From: an uncultured Bacteroides sp.
GTDB lineage: Bacteria; Bacteroidota; Bacteroidia; Bacteroidales; Bacteroidaceae
DNA: 9,174 bases
Assembly: GCA_900551645.1 (NCBI GenBank)
Contig: URWP01000100.1
Span: forward strand, 1 to 9,174
Direction: 5' to 3'
Part shown: piece after piece, positions 6,480 through 9,174 of the stretch
How positions within the stretch are numbered: the first letter of the stretch is position 1
How the letters are laid out: each line of letters begins with the position of its first letter
The notes under the pieces: generated by a model
Told to the model about the DNA's origin: nothing
Databases searched by the model: none
The model's input: the letters and a program-made list of their open reading frames with translations, nothing else
Made by a program: the position numbers and the translations under genes

Positions 6480-8729
6480 ATGAAAACTATGAAATTTATA
6501 TCAGCAGCTTTTGCGCTTCTGTTGGGAATAACTTCCTGTCAACAGAAACAAGAAAACCCTGATGTTGCCATTGAACAAAAAGTAGATGCCCTGTTATCGC
6601 AAATGACATTGGAAGAAAAACTCGGACAAATGAACCAGATTTCTTCTTATGGCAACATTGACGACATGATATCTCTGATAAAAAAAGGAGAAATCGGTTC
6701 TATCCTCAATGAAGTAGACCCTGCCCGCATCAACGCGCTACAACGGGCAGCCGTACAAGAATCCCGCCTCGGTATTCCGCTGTTGATAGCACGCGATGTA
6801 ATCCATGGTTACAAGACCATTTTCCCGATTCCATTAGGACAAGCTGCTTCTTTTGACCCTCAGGTAGCTGAAGATGGAGCACGGGTAGCAGCCATCGAAG
6901 CCTCATCCGTAGGTATCCGCTGGACATTTGCCCCAATGATTGATATAGCACGCGACCCGCGCTGGGGACGCATTGCCGAAGGTTGCGGTGAAGACACTTA
7001 TCTGACCACAGTCATGGGAGCAGCCATGGTAAAAGGTTATCAGGGAGATTCTCTGAATGATCCGACCGCTATCGCAGCCTGTCCTAAACATTTTGTGGGC
7101 TATGGAGCAGTCGAAGGAGGACGAGACTATAACTCAACTTTTATTCCGGAACGTCGGTTACGCAATGTTTACCTTCCACCTTTCGAAGCGGCAGCCAAGG
7201 CCGGAGCAGCTACATTCATGACATCATTTAATGACAACGACGGAGTACCTTCTACCGGCAATACATTCATTCTACGCAATGTACTGCGTGATGAATGGGG
7301 ATTCGACGGAATTGTTGTCACAGACTGGGCCTCTGCAGCTGAAATGATGAGCCATGGATTTGCAGCTGATGAAAAAGAAGTAGCCATGAAAGCCGTCAAT
7401 GCCGGTGTTGATATGGAAATGGTAAGCTATACTTTTGTCAAGAAACTGCCGGAACTGATAAAAGAAGGTAAAGTAAAAGAAACAACAATAGACAATGCTG
7501 TACGTAACATTCTGCGTATCAAATATCGTCTGGGACTGTTTGACCAACCGTATGTAGACGAAAACAAAGATGTAATGTATGCTCCAGCCCACTTGGAAGC
7601 TGCCAAACGTGCAGCTGTTGAATCGGCTATTCTGTTGAAAAACGAAAAACAGACACTTCCACTAGGAAATTCCATAAAGACCGTTGCCATTATCGGTCCG
7701 ATGGCTGATGCTCCCTATGAACAAATGGGTACTTGGGTATTCGACGGCGAAAAGAGCCATACAGTTACTCCACTGACAGCCATCCGTGAACAATTCGGTG
7801 ATAAGGTACAAGTATTGTACGAACCAGGACTGGGATACAGCCGCGACCGTAACACAAGCGGTATTGCAAAAGCTGTTTCAGCAGCCTCACGTGCCGATGC
7901 CGTACTGATCTTTGTAGGCGAAGAAGCCATTCTATCCGGTGAAGCACACTGTCTGGCAGACCTGAACCTGCAAGGAGCACAGTCCGAGCTGATTGAAGCT
8001 GTAGCTAAAACCGGAAAGCCATTGGTTACCGTTGTCATGGCCGGCCGACCATTGACCATCGGTAAAGAAGTAGAACTTTCCGATGCCGTTCTTTATATGT
8101 TCCATCCGGGAACCATGGGTGGACCGGCACTGGCAGACCTGTTATGGGGAAAAGCCGTTCCAAGTGGAAAAACGCCTGTCACCTTCCCGAAAATGGTAGG
8201 ACAAATTCCGGTATATTACGCACATAACAATACCGGACGCCCAGCCACCAAGAAAGAAACACTGCTGGATGATATTGAAGTAGAAGCCGGACAAACTTCA
8301 TTGGGATGTACTTCCTTCTATATGGATGCCGGATTCGATCCACTGTTCCCCTTCGGATACGGATTGTCTTATACTACTTTCGCCTACTCCAATATCAAAC
8401 TGTCATCCACAAACTTGAAAAAAGATGATGTACTGACCATTACGTTCGACCTGGAAAATACCGGTAATTATGAAGGTACAGAAATAGCCCAACTCTATAT
8501 ACAAGACAAGGTAGGTTCTGTAACCCGGCCGGTAAAGGAATTGAAACGATTCACCCGCATTACTCTGAAACCGGGAGAAAAGAAAAATATATCCTTTGAA
8601 CTTCCAATCAGCGAACTGGCTTTCTGGAACATTGACATGCAGCACGTAGTAGAAGCTGGAGATTTCAACCTATGGGTAGCTCCAGACAGCCAAAGCGGAG
8701 CTCCAGTAACTTTCAAGGTCACAGACTGA
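6480..8729 (+). CDS. bglX: GH3 beta-glucosidase lipoprotein (BglX-like)
   Basis: This exo-acting retaining beta-glucosidase should remove terminal glucose from imported beta-1,3-gluco-oligosaccharides. The 749 residues show a signal peptide and lipobox GITSC (Cys20). After the cysteine comes QQKQEN, which lacks an acidic export signature, so a periplasm-facing lipoprotein is inferred. The N-terminal GH3 barrel (about 35-350) carries the family substrate-binding motifs RDVIHG (Asp105), KHF (203-205) and the nucleophile motif VTDW with Asp282. The C-terminal alpha/beta sandwich (about 380-585) holds SGEAHCLADLNL, where Glu488 is the likely acid/base. FPFGYGLSYTTF (623-634) leads into a fibronectin-III-like domain to the end (RPVKELKRF). 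Length and layout match BglX-type enzymes. The 63-bp gap before it is the widest in the operon but holds no recognisable promoter. Met1 gives the full signal peptide; Met4 is a possible alternative. The symbol is by family resemblance; the substrate is inferred from context. Confidence 0.93.
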   Translation: MKTMKFISAAFALLLGITSCQQKQENPDVAIEQKVDALLSQMTLEEKLGQMNQISSYGNIDDMISLIKKGEIGSILNEVDPARINALQRAAVQESRLGIPLLIARDVIHGYKTIFPIPLGQAASFDPQVAEDGARVAAIEASSVGIRWTFAPMIDIARDPRWGRIAEGCGEDTYLTTVMGAAMVKGYQGDSLNDPTAIAACPKHFVGYGAVEGGRDYNSTFIPERRLRNVYLPPFEAAAKAGAATFMTSFNDNDGVPSTGNTFILRNVLRDEWGFDGIVVTDWASAAEMMSHGFAADEKEVAMKAVNAGVDMEMVSYTFVKKLPELIKEGKVKETTIDNAVRNILRIKYRLGLFDQPYVDENKDVMYAPAHLEAAKRAAVESAILLKNEKQTLPLGNSIKTVAIIGPMADAPYEQMGTWVFDGEKSHTVTPLTAIREQFGDKVQVLYEPGLGYSRDRNTSGIAKAVSAASRADAVLIFVGEEAILSGEAHCLADLNLQGAQSELIEAVAKTGKPLVTVVMAGRPLTIGKEVELSDAVLYMFHPGTMGGPALADLLWGKAVPSGKTPVTFPKMVGQIPVYYAHNNTGRPATKKETLLDDIEVEAGQTSLGCTSFYMDAGFDPLFPFGYGLSYTTFAYSNIKLSSTNLKKDDVLTITFDLENTGNYEGTEIAQLYIQDKVGSVTRPVKELKRFTRITLKPGEKKNISFELPISELAFWNIDMQHVVEAGDFNLWVAPDSQSGAPVTFKVTD

Positions 8730-8752
8730 TAACTGATAAACATCCTATATGA

Positions 8753-8796
8753 AAAAATCCGGCTCATGGAAACAAATCCAATGAGACCGGATTTTT
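8753..8796 (+). terminator. Bidirectional rho-independent terminator ending the PUL
   Basis: This is a long hairpin starting 23 bp after the GH3 stop. The left arm AAAAATCCGGCTCAT (8753-8767) pairs with the right arm ATGAGACCGGATTTTT (8781-8796). Five base pairs sit above a single bulged A (8786), then ten pairs below, around a 13-nt loop. The right arm ends in a run of five T, and the left arm has six A, so it could also stop transcription from the opposite strand. It insulates the PUL from the next gene. Confidence 0.85.
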
Positions 8797-8994
8797 ATAT
8801 TTCCGACTATATCAGAAATAATATAAAGATTTATCCCAGGAATATCCTTTGAATAAACGATTCTGTGACAACGGCAGAATTCTTCCTTCAGATATAAAAC
8901 AGCAACCGTAACCTTGTTACTTCCATGGTAGGACAAGAAGAAAAAAGGAAACAATATTTTTAAGTATCAGATAACAAAAATTAATAATTTATTC
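8797..8994. other. AT-rich intergenic spacer, no gene recognised
   Basis: The stretch between the terminator and the downstream promoter holds no convincing gene. A 69-codon minus-strand frame (8745-8954) runs into the terminator hairpin and looks like nothing I know. A 29-residue plus-strand frame of protein-like composition (about 8823-8912, with KDLSQEYPLNKRF) has no start codon and no upstream continuation. A 5-bp hairpin GTAAC-CTT-GTTAC sits at 8908-8920, too small to interpret. Confidence 0.5.
8965..8973. promoter_or_regulatory. 9-bp palindrome TATCAGATA, upstream copy
   Basis: TATC-A-GATA is a perfect 4-bp inverted repeat around one base. An identical copy lies at 9007-9015, 42 bp further on (about four helical turns), so the pair brackets the -7 box at 8995-9002. 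This copy covers the place expected for the -33 element. A regulator binding site is possible, but AT-rich sequence produces such short words easily. Confidence 0.3.
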
Positions 8995-9002
8995 TATATT
9001 TG
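8995..9002 (+). promoter_or_regulatory. Bacteroides -7 promoter element for the downstream gene
   Basis: TATATTTG matches the Bacteroides primary-sigma -7 consensus TAnnTTTG at every fixed position. It lies 76 bp before the ATG at 9079, implying a leader of about 70 nt. No TTTG-type -33 box is visible at the usual distance (about 8970-8976), so the promoter may be weak or activator-dependent. It is on the same strand as the antiporter-like gene and downstream of the PUL terminator, which supports independent expression. Confidence 0.6.
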
Positions 9003-9006
9003 CAAT

Positions 9007-9015
9007 TATCAGATA
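9007..9015. promoter_or_regulatory. 9-bp palindrome TATCAGATA, downstream copy
   Basis: This is identical to the palindrome at 8965-8973. It starts five bases after the -7 box, at or next to the expected transcription start, where a bound repressor would block initiation. A partial match, TATCAGA, also occurs at 8810-8816. Confidence 0.3.
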
Positions 9016-9078
9016 TAGAATACCTTATTCTAAACTGACTACAAACCGATTTTAATAATCATAACTCTAATCTATACT

Positions 9079-9174
9079 ATGGAAGAAACAACCCTCCTTA
9101 CCCCTTTACTACTGACCATTGCCGGTCTGACAGTAGGAGCCATCTTCAAATCTCTGTTCCAACGAACACGTATT
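9079..9174 (+). CDS. Membrane protein N-terminus, probable cation:proton antiporter (partial)
   Basis: An open frame starts at ATG 9079 and runs off the window after 32 codons. The visible residues are MEETTLLTPLLLTIAGLTVG then AIFKSLFQRTRI: a short acidic head, a first transmembrane helix (about residues 5-23) and a basic stretch. The K-S-L-F-Q-R-T-R-I ending resembles the start of CPA-type sodium/proton exchangers, where the next residues are usually a P-Y-T-V-type helix. That would be a housekeeping ion-homeostasis protein in the inner membrane, unrelated to glucan use. No Shine-Dalgarno is seen, as usual for this group; the upstream sequence is AT-rich. The gene call is reasonably safe; the family is tentative because only one helix is visible. 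Confidence 0.55.
   Translation, partial: MEETTLLTPLLLTIAGLTVGAIFKSLFQRTRI

Noticed and set aside
8908..8920. Hairpin GTAAC-CTT-GTTAC as an RNA element
   Set aside because: A 5-bp stem with no T-run or further structure is expected by chance.
8745..8954. Minus-strand 69-codon frame in the spacer
   Set aside because: Its end runs through the terminator hairpin and its residues are unrecognisable; there is no promoter or conserved motif.
1..9174. tRNA, rRNA, CRISPR array, riboswitch or toxin-antitoxin genes
   Set aside because: I looked for regularly spaced repeats, conserved RNA cores and small paired genes, and saw none.

Overview
The window looks like chromosomal DNA of a gut Bacteroidales bacterium, most likely Bacteroides. 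The evidence is a SusC/SusD pair followed by lipoprotein glycan-binding and glycoside hydrolase genes, start regions without Shine-Dalgarno sequences, one perfect Bacteroides-type -7 box (TAnnTTTG), and moderate GC. Almost everything is on the + strand and reads as one polysaccharide utilization locus (PUL) followed by the start of an unrelated gene.

Layout. Positions 1 to about 55 are AT-rich sequence that does not belong to the PUL; they look like one end of an insertion sequence. Positions 56-1090 are the C-terminal third of a SusC-like TonB-dependent transporter whose reading frame is cut at that junction. Then come susD-like (1110-2627), a PKD plus tandem-repeat surface glycan-binding lipoprotein (2647-4008), a BACON-GH16 endo-beta-glucanase (4011-5114), a GH158-like endo-beta-1,3-glucanase (5130-6416) and a GH3 exo-beta-glucosidase (6480-8729). 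The genes are 2-63 bp apart, with no promoter-like sequence between them, and the run ends at a strong hairpin terminator (8753-8796). A roughly 280-bp AT-rich spacer carries a promoter with paired 9-bp palindromes. The window closes in the first 32 codons of a membrane protein that resembles a CPA-type cation:proton antiporter.

How the genes work together (known family roles plus inference): SusD and the glycan-binding protein hold beta-glucan at the cell surface, and the GH16 and GH158 lipoproteins cut internal beta-1,3 (or mixed-linkage) bonds. SusC should import the oligosaccharides, and the GH3 lipoprotein then releases glucose, probably in the periplasm. The gene content (GH16 + GH158 + GH3 + PKD-type binding protein) is the one I recall for the beta-1,3-glucan/laminarin locus of Bacteroides uniformis. 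The substrate is therefore inferred to be laminarin-like beta-1,3-glucan.

The main anomaly is the broken importer at the left edge. Either a mobile element has split susC and may have switched off the operon, or the left edge is an assembly junction at a repeated element. I see no wholly new system here. The points most worth checking are the susC junction, the duplicated binding domain with its unusually conserved 39-bp core, and the twin palindromes flanking the downstream promoter.
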